Assembly: GCA_025738555.1 (NCBI GenBank)
Contig: JAOVFP010000001.1
Span: 7,812,001-7,876,000, forward strand
Direction: 5' to 3'
From: Cyathus striatus
Taxonomy: Eukaryota > Basidiomycota > Agaricomycetes > Agaricales > Nidulariaceae
Length of the DNA stretch: 64,000 nucleotides
Shown here: positions 22,902 to 35,842 of the stretch, one piece after another
Layout of the letters: each line of letters starts with the position of its first letter
How positions within the stretch are numbered: the stretch's first letter is position 1
Notes under the pieces: generated by a model
The model's database searches: none
The model's input: only the letters and a program-made list of their open reading frames with translations
What the model was told of the DNA's origin: nothing
Translations under genes and position numbers: made by a program

Positions 22902-23775
22902 GTAAGTCTTTTTTTAGTGCATATCTATGTTAACACAACTGACATTTTCTTATTGATTACAGCCTCCACTCCCACATATGCGCTTCATATCGATACGGCA
23001 ACATTGCATTTGACATGTCGACCCACCTGTGTTCATCGGCAGTTGCTTGCAGGTAAAGTTTTTTTTAGTGTGTATCTATATCCACTTAACTGACACTTCC
23101 TTATTGATTACAGCCCCCACTCCCACATGTGCACTTCATATTGCTGTGTTCAACACCACAAGATACACATGTCATCAACATACCATGATGCATCAATACA
23201 CACAGAATCGTCTTCCCCACCTCAACTTCCCTCGGTTTTGTTGTCTGGTAGGGGGGGTAGTGTGTTCAGACATGTTTAGTGGGTTTATGGGGTAGTTGTG
23301 CTCAGGCAATTGGGTAGTATGGTATGTCTCCTTCCCCCTCCCCCTCCCCATGCTAACCCTCCAAGCTTCACAGGTGGCAACACATTCTACGTCAGACCAC
23401 AACAGCCCCCCTCTCAACATCTGCCCCTTTCAGCCATCCGCCTTGTCCCATGTGGGCTTATTGATGCCACATCATTGGTTGGCAGCTTAACTACAGCAGC
23501 CCCCCTCTCAACACCCACCCCTTTCAGCCCTAGCATCAATGTGAAACACTGACGCTGCATTACTGCCCCCTCCTCAACAACTCCACGCCCACAGACTTAT
23601 CAATGCCACGTCATCCATAGGTGGCTAACATGTGTGTGTACGATGCTAGGGGGGACACGTGTGCACCGAGGCCCATCATAGAGCACTGCCTGCTTTATCC
23701 AATTCATCGCTGGCAGGTAAGTCTTTTCAGCATGTATCTATATCCCTACAATTGATATTTCATTATCTATTACAG
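22902..23775 (+). repeat. Three near-identical intron-like cassettes in the KDZ1 leader
   Basis: 22902-22962, 23053-23113 and 23717-23775 each start GTAAGT or GTAAAG after GCAG or CAG, contain a T-run, CATRTATCTAT, an AACTGACA-type branch site and end TGATTACAG or TATTACAG. The sequence after each acceptor (CCYCCACTCCCACAT) is also repeated in the first two. They look like duplicated 5' untranslated exons with their introns upstream of the ATG at 24731. Confidence 0.6.
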
Positions 23776-23809
23776 CTACCATTCTCACATCGACACAGCA
23801 GTCTGCCCC

Positions 23810-24270
23810 TTTCAGCCCCAGCATCTGGCATATGTCTCCCCCCTCCCTTGGCCTCTGTGTCTGCATGCATGCATTAGTGTACGTCTCCTCTCTCGGCATC
23901 TGTTCTGTGTGTGTGCATTAGCATACATCTCCCCCCTATCTCACTGGTTGCGTGCGTGTATATGTCTCCCCTATCTCTCGGCATCTGTTCTTGGTTGCGT
24001 GCATGTATATGTCTCCCCTATCTCTCGGCGTCTGTGTCTGCATGCATGCATGCATACGTCTCCCCCCTCAGCATCGGTTGTGTGCATGCATACGTCTCCC
24101 CTATCCCTCGGCATCTGTGTCTGCACGCGTGCATAGGTCTCCCCCCTCTCTCGGCATCTGTGTCTGCATGCATGTGTTAGCGTATGTCTCCTATGTCTGT
24201 GCATGTGTATGTGTATGTTAGCTAGCATACATTAGCATACATTAGAGTATGTCTCCCCCCTCCCTCGGCC
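23810..24270. repeat. GC-richer minisatellite in KDZ1
   Basis: Degenerate 45-60 bp unit built from ACGTCTCCCCTATCTCTCGG, CATCTGTGTCTGCATGCATG and GTGCAT. All the overlapping frames here are repeat translations, not genes. Confidence 0.8.
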
Positions 24271-24730
24271 TGTATGTGTTCGTGCACCGTGCTGCATTTG
24301 TGTATTGCTAGGGGGTAAGGGGGGGGGGGAAGATTTCAGATTCGAGGACATTCAGAGCATCTGTACATAGATCTGTTTGTGTATGTCCACCCTCTCCCTC
24401 GCCTGTCAGTGTGTGTACCGTGTTGTCAATGTGACCCTTAGAATAGTCTCGGAATTGTTGGCATGGGGAGTTGGCATCAAAAATGGTGCATATCATAGTT
24501 AAATTTAGTATAGATAATATTAGTCTACCAATAGAACTGATTCCTGAGTCATTAAGATATTTTTGGATAGGATCAGAAGACTGTCAACATGACATGTGTG
24601 TGTACACATGGGACACAGGCTGTTGAAGGATTGTTCATTGTGTTCCCCCCTGCTTAACTCTCAACCACCATCTCTGACTTCAACTTTGTTCAACTCTTTG
24701 TTTAACTCTTCCTCTGTGTTTTCAATAAAT

Positions 24731-26880
24731 ATGCCATCTCAAAACAGCAAAAAAAATAACAATACCCCAGTCTCATCTCCAACTTCTCACAGTGGCTTGA
24801 TTTGCAATGAGCCACCTGCATCTAAAGGCCACAAACGCACACAATCTGGTGCAGATACCACAGCTGAACCAGCTGCCAAGAAGCCTGCCATTACAGCTGG
24901 TGAAGAAACAGTGGATAACAGTGCAAAGCAGGAAAAGAAAAGTGGTGGAAGGGGAAGAGGTGGGAAAAAGAGGGGGAAAAGTGGATGGTATGTATCAACT
25001 ATTTTAATTAATTTTCATAGTTCAATGTCTGACTTAAATTTAAGTAAAACTGCTGGTGATAAGGATAAGGAAGATGAAGCTGCAAGTAATGCAGCTAATA
25101 AAGAAAAATCCAAGGTGTAAGTATTTATTTCATTTGCACTATATTTTTCTAATGCAATAATTTTAGTGCTATGAAGAAACTCCAGGAAATGTCAATTTCT
25201 ATTGCACCACCTATGCAGCCCAAGACTGCTGGTGCTTCTGAGATTACTGAGACTTCTGAGATTACTGGGGCTCCTGAGATTACCGAAACTTCTGAGATTA
25301 CTGGGACTCCTGAGATTACTGGGACTTCTGAAATTCCTGGCCCTTCTGAAATTCCTGGTACTTCTGAGGTCTTGGCTACAACTCCAAGCCAATCAAGTGA
25401 ATCTGATGATAATAACTTTGAAGTTGGACATGCCAGTGAGACTAAGAGCATTACTCAGGATAATGATGAGGAAAATGAAGGTGATACAGAAGATAAAGAC
25501 AGTGGTAGCAATGGTGATAGTGATAATAATAACAATGATGATAATGATGTGGAAGAAGAAATAGAAGAAATGGTTATAGATGAGAAGAACACCAGCTTGG
25601 CACAGGTTGAGGAGGAAGATGTGGACACAATGAGTATTGGTATGTACTATATTTTTATTTGTACCTTTTCTAAAATGTTTATAGACTCCACATTGGCATC
25701 TGATGCCATACCTACAAAGAAAGATTTGAAGGGTGCATCCAGAACTACTGGTATTTCTTCTTATTTTTTTCTTGGTTATAGAAGTTCTGAAATAAATTTC
25801 TAGGAGGCATATTCTGGGGCAAAGCTCAAGGAAATAATTTTTGGTTTGCTGATAATACAAATGAAAGTTCATCTATGGTTGTAAACCCTCAGGGGTTTGT
25901 CTACATCACAGTTTCTGATGATTCTCCTAAGTTTAATCCAACCCTGTTGAATACTGAAACACCACCTCAGGCTGTGCCAACTACAGTAAATTCTTGCCTT
26001 AAATTGGTACCGGACTCAGTTGCAAAAAGAATGCCTATCATTAAATGTAAGATTAACTTTGACTTAATGTTATCATTTGACTAATATTACATAGTTCAAA
26101 ATAGACTTATTATGAATTTTGACACTGAGTGCGATACTTGGATTATATTTGGACGTTTCAATGATATTGAAAGCACTGATACTATTCAGTGGACTTCTCG
26201 AGTAAATGATCTGGTGTTATATCTTGCTGCTGTAATGTCATTTTAACTTATATTCATATCTAATTTCTCATAATTTCTTAGATTTCTGTGAAAGAAACTG
26301 TCAACTTCCACTTAGCAAGAAATGTGGGCAGTTCCTATGGAGCATCAACAACTACTAAGAGCAGTGAAAATGCCTCTGCCTCTGCTGCTACTGATGAGAA
26401 TCTTGACATCCCTGATGGACTTACTAAAAAACAAGAACTTATTATATCTGTTTATAAAGTGGATAAGTCCCTTCTTGGACATAAGAACTGGTCTATTCAG
26501 ATAGCATGGAAAATCTACCAAGAGGTACAATGAGTCAAACACTTGGTAGATACAAGCCCACAGATGTGGCCCTCTGATATGGATAAGCCAATTATGAGAG
26601 ACTTACACACAATGTTTGGAGCTGCTGGGACTGCTTGGCATCATTGGGATAAAGTTCTTAAATTTGTATCCAACTACCCTGACATGGAAGAGTGGTTGAG
26701 TACTGCAACCCCACCAGATAATAAAGCAACTCATGAGTTATGGGGATTGGAGAAGACAGCAGGATTCACTAGAACAGACTTGGAAAACTGGATTAAGAAA
26801 AAGAAGGGTATTAGTGCTGGAAAGGGAAAGCAGAAAGCAGAGGGGGGAAAGGGTAAGAAAGGATCTGGTATAAAGAATAA
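24731..26880 (+). pseudogene. KDZ1 N-terminal protein (acidic, Lys-rich)
   Basis: Inferred exons 24731-24987, 25045-25116, 25167-25639, 25685-25750, 25804-26046, 26095-26231 and 26282-26880; all junctions are GT-AG and keep one frame. Start ATG MPSQNSKK. In order: Ser/Pro/Lys-rich N-terminus with GRGRGGKKRGKSG; tandem SEITGT/PEITGT repeats (25240-25380); an acidic run of Asp/Asn/Glu (25440-25600); a globular part (GGIFWGKAQGNNFWF; CDTWIIFGRFNDIES); a helical region; and the basic end KKKKGISAGKGKQK. One TGA (26531) lies where CGA is expected. KDZ2 has the same layout at 55483-57716. The next intron joins it in frame to the transposase. The role is unknown; nuclear location is suggested by the basic patches. 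Confidence 0.7.
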
Positions 26881-26942
26881 GTAAGTAAAGTTGTGAAAGA
26901 TAGCATGTTTTACTTTTAAATTTGTATCCAATGTACTTTTAG
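26881..26942 (+). promoter_or_regulatory. Joining intron with in-frame stop in its donor (KDZ1)
   Basis: The donor GTAAGT supplies TAA (26882-26884) directly after the last Lys codon. Retention ends the N-terminal protein; splicing joins AA to T (Asn) and opens into the transposase with no stop. KDZ2 has the same arrangement at 57717-57765. Confidence 0.65.
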
Positions 26943-29106
26943 TTTTCTCTATATCTGTGTATGGCTTCTTCAAATCTATTATGCAATAGTGACGCAATAT
27001 TATTGGTTGATTGCACTAGCATATTTACCTATAGCTTATGATATTGGACCTGAACAAGAATTTCCTATGCTGAAGTTTACTAAATTTAGTTCATTTATTC
27101 AAGAAACATTTGGTTCAAAAATAAGCTTATCAACTGTTTTATTTCTGCTATTTACATTAACAAAAAATGTTGAATTGCTAAATCTGCATGCAAGGCAGCA
27201 GTATCGTGAAGGAAATGATCGAAGAAGAACTCAAATCTCAAGTTGGATGAATGTATTAGCAACTACTATTCAAACTGTTCTTGGTGATAAAACAAAGTAT
27301 TTATTTTCAGAAAATGAGATTCCAACCATAGTTGATGATGATGAAATAATTTCTGAAATTGCAATTAAGCTGGATAAATTTGCAAAATTTTTAAAGCTGC
27401 ATCCTTATGATGATGATGGATTTACCCAGGAACTTGGGCCTATTTCTGAGAAAAAAATTACTCCTGTATGTCTTGTATGCCCAACATCTATGTAATGTGT
27501 TACAGTATCTTGTGAAGGTCATTCATTAAGACAAAATTCAAAATATTCTGATATTCCTAAAGTTACTTTAATTGAAGGAACAAAATTGTACTACAACACA
27601 TATATATTAACTGGTCATTGCTCAAATTGTAATACAATTTACTATGCAGATCATAAACATATTAATATTAATGGTCAAGAGCCTCAGACAGAATATTTGA
27701 ATAATGCACACTATGTTAAAATTGGGACACATTTATGGGTAGATCGTGTATTCTCAAAAGCAGTTATGAATGCCACATATAGTTTTCATGCATCTACTGC
27801 TGCTTATGCAGAGTTCTGGACAAATAGCTATGGTGATAATAATGAGTTAAGTCACTGACAAGTTTGGGATGCATTTATAGAAGAATCAATTTGCAATGTG
27901 AGCACAGCATCCAATAAACAATTTGTGGTTCATGATGGTCTATCCACTAAAGATGTTACTATAAAAGCATATGAATATCTTGGAGAGAGTGGAAGAATAA
28001 ATGGCTTCAAACCACAGCTGTGCAGAGTGTACTCAACCACATAAATCAACTGCAGATACTATGAATAATATAAACAATAATGCAGCATCTGAAATGGCTT
28101 CTCCAGTAAAAATGGTTGTTATTGATGGTGTTGTAATGGGACCAGTTCACTGTGCAATGGAAGGCTGTTCTGCTAATGTAACCAATCACCGTGGTGGTGT
28201 ATTCTGTGGATATCATAATATTCAACATGGAGAAAAGTGTCGTGTGAAAGATTGTACCAGACAGAAGGTTCATGGTACTGAAGCATGTGAAACTCATCAA
28301 GAAATATGGAATAAACACCATTCAAATTACAGCTCAGCAGGTCTTTCTGGACTAAGATGAGCATTACAACATCGCAATGAGAATTTGTCTTGGCTACCTA
28401 GAATAAATCATACCAATCAGCCACATGATGAAGAACAGAATAATGATGATTTTTATACTCGTAAAACATACTTTTCTCTAAACTGTTATTACTGTGTAGA
28501 GACAATTTGTGCTCCATGTGGTGTTGTCATTGCATGGACAAAATTTGTCAAGTCTGAATCCTCAAGACATATTTTGGAATTTTTAAATATGGTTTTTCCT
28601 GATCCTAAATTACGACCAGCATATATATGCATTGATAAAGCATGTCTTGTTCTTCGTTTCATTGTAAACAATGCCATTCATCATATTTGGCTTGATACAA
28701 GTTGATTTGTTGTTAACAGTTATCACTATACAAACCATAAAGCAGATGATGATCTTTGCCACACATACTGCAATCCTGCACCTAATGATGGTTCTGCTCC
28801 TAATCTTGTAGTAATTGATCATGATCATAATGGAAATCCATATTTCAAAAGAGCTTTGAATACACAAGTGAGCTTAAGTACTTTAAGTTGTATTCAATAT
28901 TAATATTATTAAAGGCTTGTGAACAACTCAATGCTTGGCTTGGTGGATTTGAATCAATACTGAAAAGAATGACTGTATCAAACTTTAACTGGTTTTTGCA
29001 TGCTATGTTGTTTTATCACACACAGCATGTATTGAACAAGCAGCAAAAAAGAATGGTAAGGTTGAGTAGGGATTTATTTGAAAATGAGGAGGAAGAGTAC
29101 ATGTAG
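26943..29106 (+). pseudogene. KDZ transposase (CxC-type cysteine cluster), KDZ1 copy, inactivated
   Basis: Homologous to KDZ2 57766-59975 throughout. Order: hydrophobic start; helical N-domain (KNVELLNLHARQQ); zinc-binding-type clusters (CLVCP, HCSNCNTIYY; later CAECTQ, HCAMEGC, FCGYH, CRVKDC); LWVDRVFSKAVMNATYSFHAS; first acidic strand MVVIDGVVMGP; CYYCVETICAPCG; CIDKAC; VVNSYHYTNH; and ACEQLNAWLGGFE with the likely catalytic Glu. Defects: TAA 27493, TGA 27856, frameshift near 27998, TGA 28358, TGA 28703. The Asp of VVDGYHY in KDZ2 is Asn here. Intron 28868-28914 is absent from KDZ2. An RNase H-fold cut-and-paste transposase by family; dead in this copy. Confidence 0.8.
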
Positions 29107-29299
29107 GTTGTAAATTGTAAATTGTAGACTATTTTGTGTAGAGCATTAAATAATTAGTTTGGTTTCACTATAATTTATCACATTTTAAGTAAACTTTATT
29201 TTATTCTAAGTATCATAAGGTAAACTTCTATAATACAAATGTACTCATGTAAAACTATATGTTAATTGTACTTATCTTTATCAGTACTAAATAGCCTAT

Positions 29300-29564
29300 A
29301 ATTCATCTAATATTCATGTAAAATTCACATGAATGACACCTAATTTTCAATGTGAAATAGCTTATAATTCATCTAATATTCACATGAAATTCATGTGAAT
29401 TTCACCTAACTTTCACCTCACCTTCACCTCACCTTCACCTAATTTTCACTTAAATTTGATGGTTTTGGAATATTGTATGTGAAGGTGAAATTCATGTGAA
29501 ATTCACGTGAATTTCTGCCTTTCATGTGAATTCATGGTGAAGGGGGGGGGAGTGCAAAGTACTG
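29300..29564. repeat. KDZ1 right subterminal repeats and terminal inverted repeat
   Basis: TTCACATGAA-type motifs and CACCT-rich DNA, then GGTGAAG, a G run and AGTGCAAAGTACTG at the end. Confidence 0.85.
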
Positions 29565-29572
29565 GATATATT

Positions 29573-30139
29573 GCAGTGCTGCAAAATTGATTGCAAAATG
29601 ACCTGCAAAGTGTTTTCATTTTGACACGTGCAAAATGGGGTGAAAATCCATTACCTTAAAAGGTAATTTTATCTATATAAGGAAAGCATTTTACTCACAA
29701 TTAGCCCTTCTCAAAATGTAAACACCTTGCAACCAATTTTGCATCAGATTTTGCAGTACACAATAAAGCATCAGGTCAGGAGTAATGGCCCACTATGTGA
29801 TCTTCCTTACCAATAGATCCAAACATCTCTATATCAACTTCAAATTGTGGATTTACACACATTTTAGAATTTCTAAATCAGACATGTAATCACTAATTAA
29901 ATAAATACTCTTTCTGCTATATACATTTTCTGATAATTAATTTGAACTCTGGACCAGTAGTTTACTTTTTGTTGGTAAAAAATTAAAATTTCAATATTAA
30001 CAACTTATAAGAACCTTTTCCCCACTGGGTTCTGAGTTGACTTTTACTTTGCATGCTACACTTTATTATTATGTATAAACAGACAATTTTAGATGAAATG
30101 TGGTAGGTAGTGGGCTCTGCCGCTTGCCAGCCCTATTTC
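29573..30139. other. No gene; repeat fragments
   Basis: Holds a TTACCTTAAAAGGTAA palindrome (29651-29666), a fragment of the 206-bp satellite (29800-29850), and ends with GGTAGTGGGCTCTGCC (30101-30116), the same terminal block as near 20915. Confidence 0.45.
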
Positions 30140-30790
30140 TTTATTACAGAATGTTTGAATAGAACTGTGCCTTTTTTATTTATGTACATGATTAAATCTT
30201 GGTAGGTAACGTTACTCATTCATTTGATTATGAGCAGTTCATAGATGAAGAGAATAGGTATGATATTAATCTTCATGTATGTAGCAGTGTATCATATCAG
30301 TCTGTCTGTGGTGGATGGGATGATAAGATGTAGTTGGTATCTTATGTAATGCCAGTTTGTCTGGTCCTTGTACAAGCACCCTATATCCCTCCTTCATCAC
30401 TTCTTTCCTTGCTTTTCATAAAGCTGAAGCTCACGACCTTCCAAGGCTTAATTCATGGTGTGTGCCTGTCAGGTGTCTCTAATATTGGATGTCCACCATG
30501 CACTTTGCATCTGAGCATCTATCATCATGTGGATTATGATGTTTTGGCTGTGGCATTATTAGTATCAAGTTTTGTATCCCACTCCCTTTTCTTCCTCCAC
30601 ATAGATCAGGCTTGTTCAGGTCTCTGAGCGATACTGCCCTGTTGTCATTCCTGCATATGTAGGTCGGGGAGTACGGTGAGAGGGCAGAATGCCAGTACAA
30701 GAGAAGTATAAGGGCTGCTAGGAGGACAGTGAGCAGTGTGGAGGTTTGGTTCTGGGAAATGAGATGTGGGTTTAAGTACAAAGTGTTATA
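30140..30790 (+). repeat. CpG-decayed partial copy of the duplicated unit (copy 3)
   Basis: 30165-30345 matches 34970-35150 and 48380-48560; 30345-30790 then matches 50280-50715, so about 1.8 kb of the unit is missing at 30345. CG in the other copies is mostly TG or CA here. The unit resumes at 32257 (ATTTAGTAATATATTG) after an insertion. Confidence 0.8.
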
Positions 30791-32256
30791 AAAAATAGGG
30801 CCGTCTAGTGGCAAAACCCACTACCTACCAAATAAACAATAGGGCCAGGTAAGAGAATTGAGAATATTTATTAATAACACAAATTTAAAATACAGTAATT
30901 GATACAATAGATTAAAACTCATTTATTTTGTGGATATGAAGTTCATAAGTCTGAAAAGAAACAGGTTATGATAGGTGAGATTAAAATATGGCAAATGGAA
31001 ATACCCTGGACAAGTCAGACTTGTTAAGCCACATAGTTGTTTAACATGGAAGAAAGATATTTAGTAGAAAAGGATGATAAGTTGTCTTCATTAATATTTT
31101 AGAGATTTTAAAATAAGTATTAGTACTGAACATGGATTAATGGTATTGAGTATATTTTGTAATACATAACTCTGATTGGGAAGGTATTTGTTGCAAAGAT
31201 GCATAATATACAGTTTTAAATTGGACACACTAAAATATATCAGATGCTGAACACAAACCATTGCAAAGATGATTCATAATTTGATATTGAAGTTCATCAA
31301 CATGCCATGAATCATATAGAATATCAATTACATGAGCTGAAACAATTAGTTCCAATTCTTTCTTTTTCAGAGTAGGAATGCTATTATAAATGATGAAACT
31401 GATTCATATGAAATAGCAGGTACAGACATATAGCAGTTTTTGTAAATAGTGAAACTATGGATGAGTTGGATCTTTGTTGCATATAAGTAGTTTCAATAAA
31501 ATAACAATTCAAATGATAAGGAGACAAGAATTGGGCACAATATGATTTAAAAAAGTTCAGGTGTGTTATTTGAAAAATGTTTTCCTGAGAAGATATGTTT
31601 TAGAAACTCATTAATATCTGGATAATTTCTAGCACTAGTGCTAATTCCATGGAGATTCATAACATATTTCAAACATTGCATAGATATAAATATATGTGAT
31701 AAATCTTTTAGGTATCCAACAATAGATTGAAACTATGATGAGAAATGAGCAATATACAGATTACTAAGAAGAATATAACATACATAGCTTAATTCAGGTG
31801 TTGCATGTGGAGGAAGGTTGGAAGAAGTTATGACAGACAGTGAAGAAGATATGAAAGGGCTGTAGGTTATGAAAGTTAGAGCCAAGTTAAATAGCAAAAG
31901 GAATGCAACACACATTGTGAAATGGGGATTGATTTTAGCTAGTCAGAGATGAGGGAGGAGTAAAGATAACACACAGTTCAAGATAGAAGCAAGGAAGATG
32001 GGAAATAAATACAACACAAGATTATATAGTAGTAGGATTTTCAATTGATAATATTTGATTGAAATAGTGTTCCAATTCATAAGTGTACTAAATACATTTT
32101 GAATAGTTTTGGTTTCAATAGTGGCAGGAGCCAATCAGGTTGAGATCACAGCAAGAACCAATCAGATTGAGATCCCAAAGTCAGATCTCAAAATTGCCTT
32201 TTCAGGATGTCGAGAGTCCCCTAAGACCCACTTACCTTAAAAGGTAGTGGGAATAT
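30791..32256. mobile_element. Non-coding insertion in copy 3 of the duplicated unit
   Basis: The 37780 and 50710 copies read GTGTTATATTTAGTAATAT without a break, whereas here 1.47 kb separates GTGTTATA from ATTTAGTAATAT. The left end holds AGTGGCAAAACCCACTACC, the right end CCTTAAAAGGTAGTGGGAAT. No coding region is visible. The target duplication is unclear. Confidence 0.55.
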
Positions 32257-32389
32257 TTAGTAATATATTGTCTTTCTTTATTCCTTTTCCCGATGTTTTG
32301 CAGGTTGCGTTCAGTCAGCTATGCCTTTCTCCACTTGTGTCTCACCATCAAAAATTGGACACTTAATATATTCAAATAACTATTCTAAT

Positions 32390-34960
32390 TGTTACATACA
32401 TCGGGTTGTACCATATTTACAATGATCCGATTCACCCTTGTCTGAGGTGATTTTTAAGTATACCAGTTACACCAAAGTTACACCATATGCCCAGTTGCAA
32501 ACTACTTAGATCATTCCAATATATGTGTGCAGCAATAGTGAAGTTGGTTACATGTTCTTCCTGTGTAGCTAATGTTCGAATGCATATAAATCTTAGGATT
32601 GTGCGATGTTAAGGAATTGAACGCAGCACCAAAAAAGTTGACCTTCTGGAGTTGATCTTTTTAAGTGAATGTTGTAGCTAAGTACACCATACGTTGCCAT
32701 ACGCCCAGTTACATAGTACATAAATCATTCCGATATACCTGTACGACGAGAATGGACTCTTCTGAACCTACCACCACCAAAACATATCATAAATCTCAAT
32801 TACTTACAAGCGCATGTTTAGTATACCACTACACCATACACTCAGTTACAAGCTTAATAAATCATTTCTCTATATGTGTCCGGCGAAAATGTGTACTTTC
32901 GTCTGGTGTACTTTCATAACATTCAAATGCGAAAAAATCCCAAATCTGCTTTCTCATTTTGCAAAGTGGACGTTTTAAACGACTACACTATACGCCAATC
33001 CTAATATATGTGTACAATGAGGGGGTAGTATTTAAATTCTTCCAGTATACTGTATAATTTCGACCAACTGTTCGGACACGCGTCACAAAGACTCATGAAC
33101 ACAGGTACAAGGAAATCGAAAATCGTGAAAGATCACTAAAAATGGAATATAATTAGTAGTAATAATTAAAACTGTGTTTATACCAATATATACATCCCAA
33201 AGTGTGTAATGAGTATAATAATTGCAGCTGAAAATCATTCTAATCTATTCCAGCTTGAATTTTGCTTGCCCAATGGCTTGGGCTGTGAACAGTTCACTTT
33301 GGGTGTCACACATTCTATAGGATCGCAAATAGAGGTTTGGACCATCACACCTAAAAGGGTCCAAACACTTGGTCGAAATTATCCAGTAGTTGCGGAACAT
33401 ACAAATGAACGAATTAAATGTGCCTTTGGAAATATAGTATAAATCTTGGAATTGTGGGGTGTTAGCAAATTGAACCCAACATCAAAAAGTTACAAAATAT
33501 ACACTCTCATTTTTTAAAAGCGAATGTTATAAACGACTATGTCATATGCCTGGTTCTAAAGTACATTCATTCCAATTTATTTATGATGAGAGTGGTAATA
33601 CCTTAGGGAGTTGAACCCAAGACCAAAAGATTACAACCACATGATATATCCAGCTAAGCGGATGCTATATACGATTATACCATCCACCCCGTTCCAATTT
33701 CATTAAACCATTCCAATATATCTGTATGATGAAAGGTAGTACTTACATTCACCCGGTATAATTGCAGAATGTTCGAATAAAAATGGACCACACCATACGC
33801 CTGGTTCTAAAGTACATAAACGATTCCAACTTATGTACAATGAGAGTGATAATACCTTAGGGAGTTGAACCCAGACCAAAAAGTTACAGGCTTTAGCCAT
33901 AGGATAACACTGAGCGGATGTTATAAATGATTATACTATGCGCCCAGTTTAAAATTTGTTAAACCATTCCAATATATCTGTACGACGAAAGGTAGTACTT
34001 AAATTCTTCCAGTGTAGTTGCGGAATATTCGAATAAAAATATGCGTTGGAAATATAGTATAAATCTTGAGATTATGCTATCGTAGGGAGTAGAACCCTGC
34101 ACCAAAAACGTTTGCAGCACTTTTCGCTTATAAGCTGAGGGGGATGTGATGACATCTACATCATACGCCAGCTGTAAATTACACGAATCATTCCATTATA
34201 ATATGTACTGTAGCTGCAGAACGTTTGAATGTGAAACGTACTTTTAGAAATATAATAGGGGTGCTAGGAAATTGAGCCTGACACCAAAAAAAGTTGGACT
34301 TTCAGATATCGTTAAGCCAGGCGAACGTTGTAGCCAATTACATCATACATCCTGTCTTAAATTTGTTAGATTATTCCAATATATCTGTATGATGAGAGGA
34401 GTACTTAAATTCTTCCGGTGTAGCTGCGAAGAGTTTGAATAGAATTGAAAATGTGCCTTGGAAATGTAGTATAAATCTAGGGATTGTGAGGTTATCATAG
34501 GGAGTTGAACCGAACACCAAAAAGAGTTTGCAGCGTATTTCACCTATAAGCTTAGCGGATGTGATAGTATCTACATCATACGCCAGCTGCAAAGTACATA
34601 AATCATTCCAATATAGATGCAGAACCCAACCGACAAAAAGTAAGAACTTCACTGGATCATCATGTTAAGTGAACGTTATAGCTAATGACACTATACGGCC
34701 AGCTGTACGGTGAGAATGATGGTACATTCTACAGAACGGTGGAATATGAGATGTCTTTGGAAATATAGTATAAATCTTGGAATTGTGCGATGTCAGGGAA
34801 TTGAACCCACCACCAAAAAAACACCATGAGTCGGAACATACGCGTTTGGTAAGTTGGCATCTATACCACTACACCACACGCCCGATTAAAAACTAGTAAG
34901 TAAACCATTTAAATATATGTACGATCGGGGGTGGTACTTAATTACAGAACGTTCGAATAA
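32390..34960 (-). repeat. Tandem tRNA-derived SINE array (copy 1), CpG-rich
   Basis: At least eight units of about 150-240 bp. B-box complements (GGGAATTGAACC type) lie near 32612, 33467, 33604, 33863, 34088, 34269, 34501 and 34796. The cleanest unit (about 34780-34885) reads on the minus strand as GGTGTAGTGGTATAGATGCC at the A box, then GGTGGGTTCAATTCCCTG. Each is followed by CAAGATTTATACTATATTTC and GTACTACCCC-like tails. No unit has a clean acceptor stem, so these are not tRNA genes. Confidence 0.7.
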
Positions 34961-35842
34961 AACCATACCTTTTTTATTTATCTACGTGATTAAATCTCGG
35001 TAGTTAACGTTACTCATTCGTTTGATTACGAGCGGTTCATAGATGAAGAGAATAGGTATGATATTAATCTCCGTGTATGTAGCAGTGTATCATATCCGTT
35101 TATCCGTGGTGGATCGGATGATAAGATGTAGTTAGTATCTTATGTACCGCCATAGTGCTAATATAGTGTTTTTGGAATAGCATGGATGTAGCGTACAGGA
35201 TTGATTTTATATGTCAAGATGTACCGCCACTAACGCTGAGTGTCGAGAATAGCACGGATCTACGGAACAGGAGCCCATTTCCCTCCCACCATCTCCTCGT
35301 GCCCACTAAAGAATCCATGTGATCAACATTGTAGTAAGGGTAACCACATCATAACAAGACAGTTGACCAACACAGTTGTCGAGGAAACAACTGACGAACA
35401 ACACCATAAATAAGTGTTGAACAGGGTGTGAGAGCAGGAATACGAGTCTCCGGCTTGCATGTGATTTGTCATCCGTTCCTGTGCGGACGTGCGTAAGTGC
35501 GATGATCGTGTCCACTTTCCTGATTGGGCTGGTTGGTGGGTTTAGGCTTTAAAGTAACGACGACAACCGGACTCTTGTGACCTGACCTTGACCTGACCTT
35601 AGGCTCAACAAAACCCTTCTCACGATATCACGTGGACCTTCCATATGTAGACATACGTCAACGGGAAGGGCACTTCGTGAGACGGAGTGGACGTATCCAC
35701 TCACGTGGATGTATTGAGTCGAGACTAGACCTGACCTGACCTTTTTTCTTCTTCTGCTCTTCCATTTCGTAACGTGGTCACATTCTGTCTGCTGCTGTTT
35801 CATTTTCGCACTCAAAGACGACTGGAACGTTGAATAGGATTA

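Larger units (their letters stand above)
22137..29564 (+). mobile_element. KDZ (Zisupton-like) DNA transposon 1, 7.4 kb, TSD gatatatt
   Basis: 8-bp duplications gatatatt at 22129-22136 and 29565-29572. Ends GAGCTCTTTACACTCCCCC and the complement CAGTACTTTGCACTCCCCC are terminal inverted repeats. Both ends carry arrays of TTCATGTGAA/TTCACATGAA. One gene (24731-29106) fills the right two thirds; the left third holds a tRNA-like segment, a (CAC)n tract, repeated intron-like cassettes and a minisatellite. An 8-bp TSD fits the Zisupton superfamily. CpG is strongly depleted in the gene. Confidence 0.9.

Noticed and set aside
23909..24228. Several 75-89 codon frames with CIRLPPL-like repeats
   Set aside because: Translations of the KDZ1 minisatellite in all frames.
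25393..25872. 159-codon minus frame
   Set aside because: Antisense of the acidic Asp/Asn run of the KDZ1 N-terminal protein.
34780..34885. Functional tRNA gene
   Set aside because: Good A and B boxes, but no matching acceptor stem and the arms do not fold; repeated in tandem, so SINE-derived.
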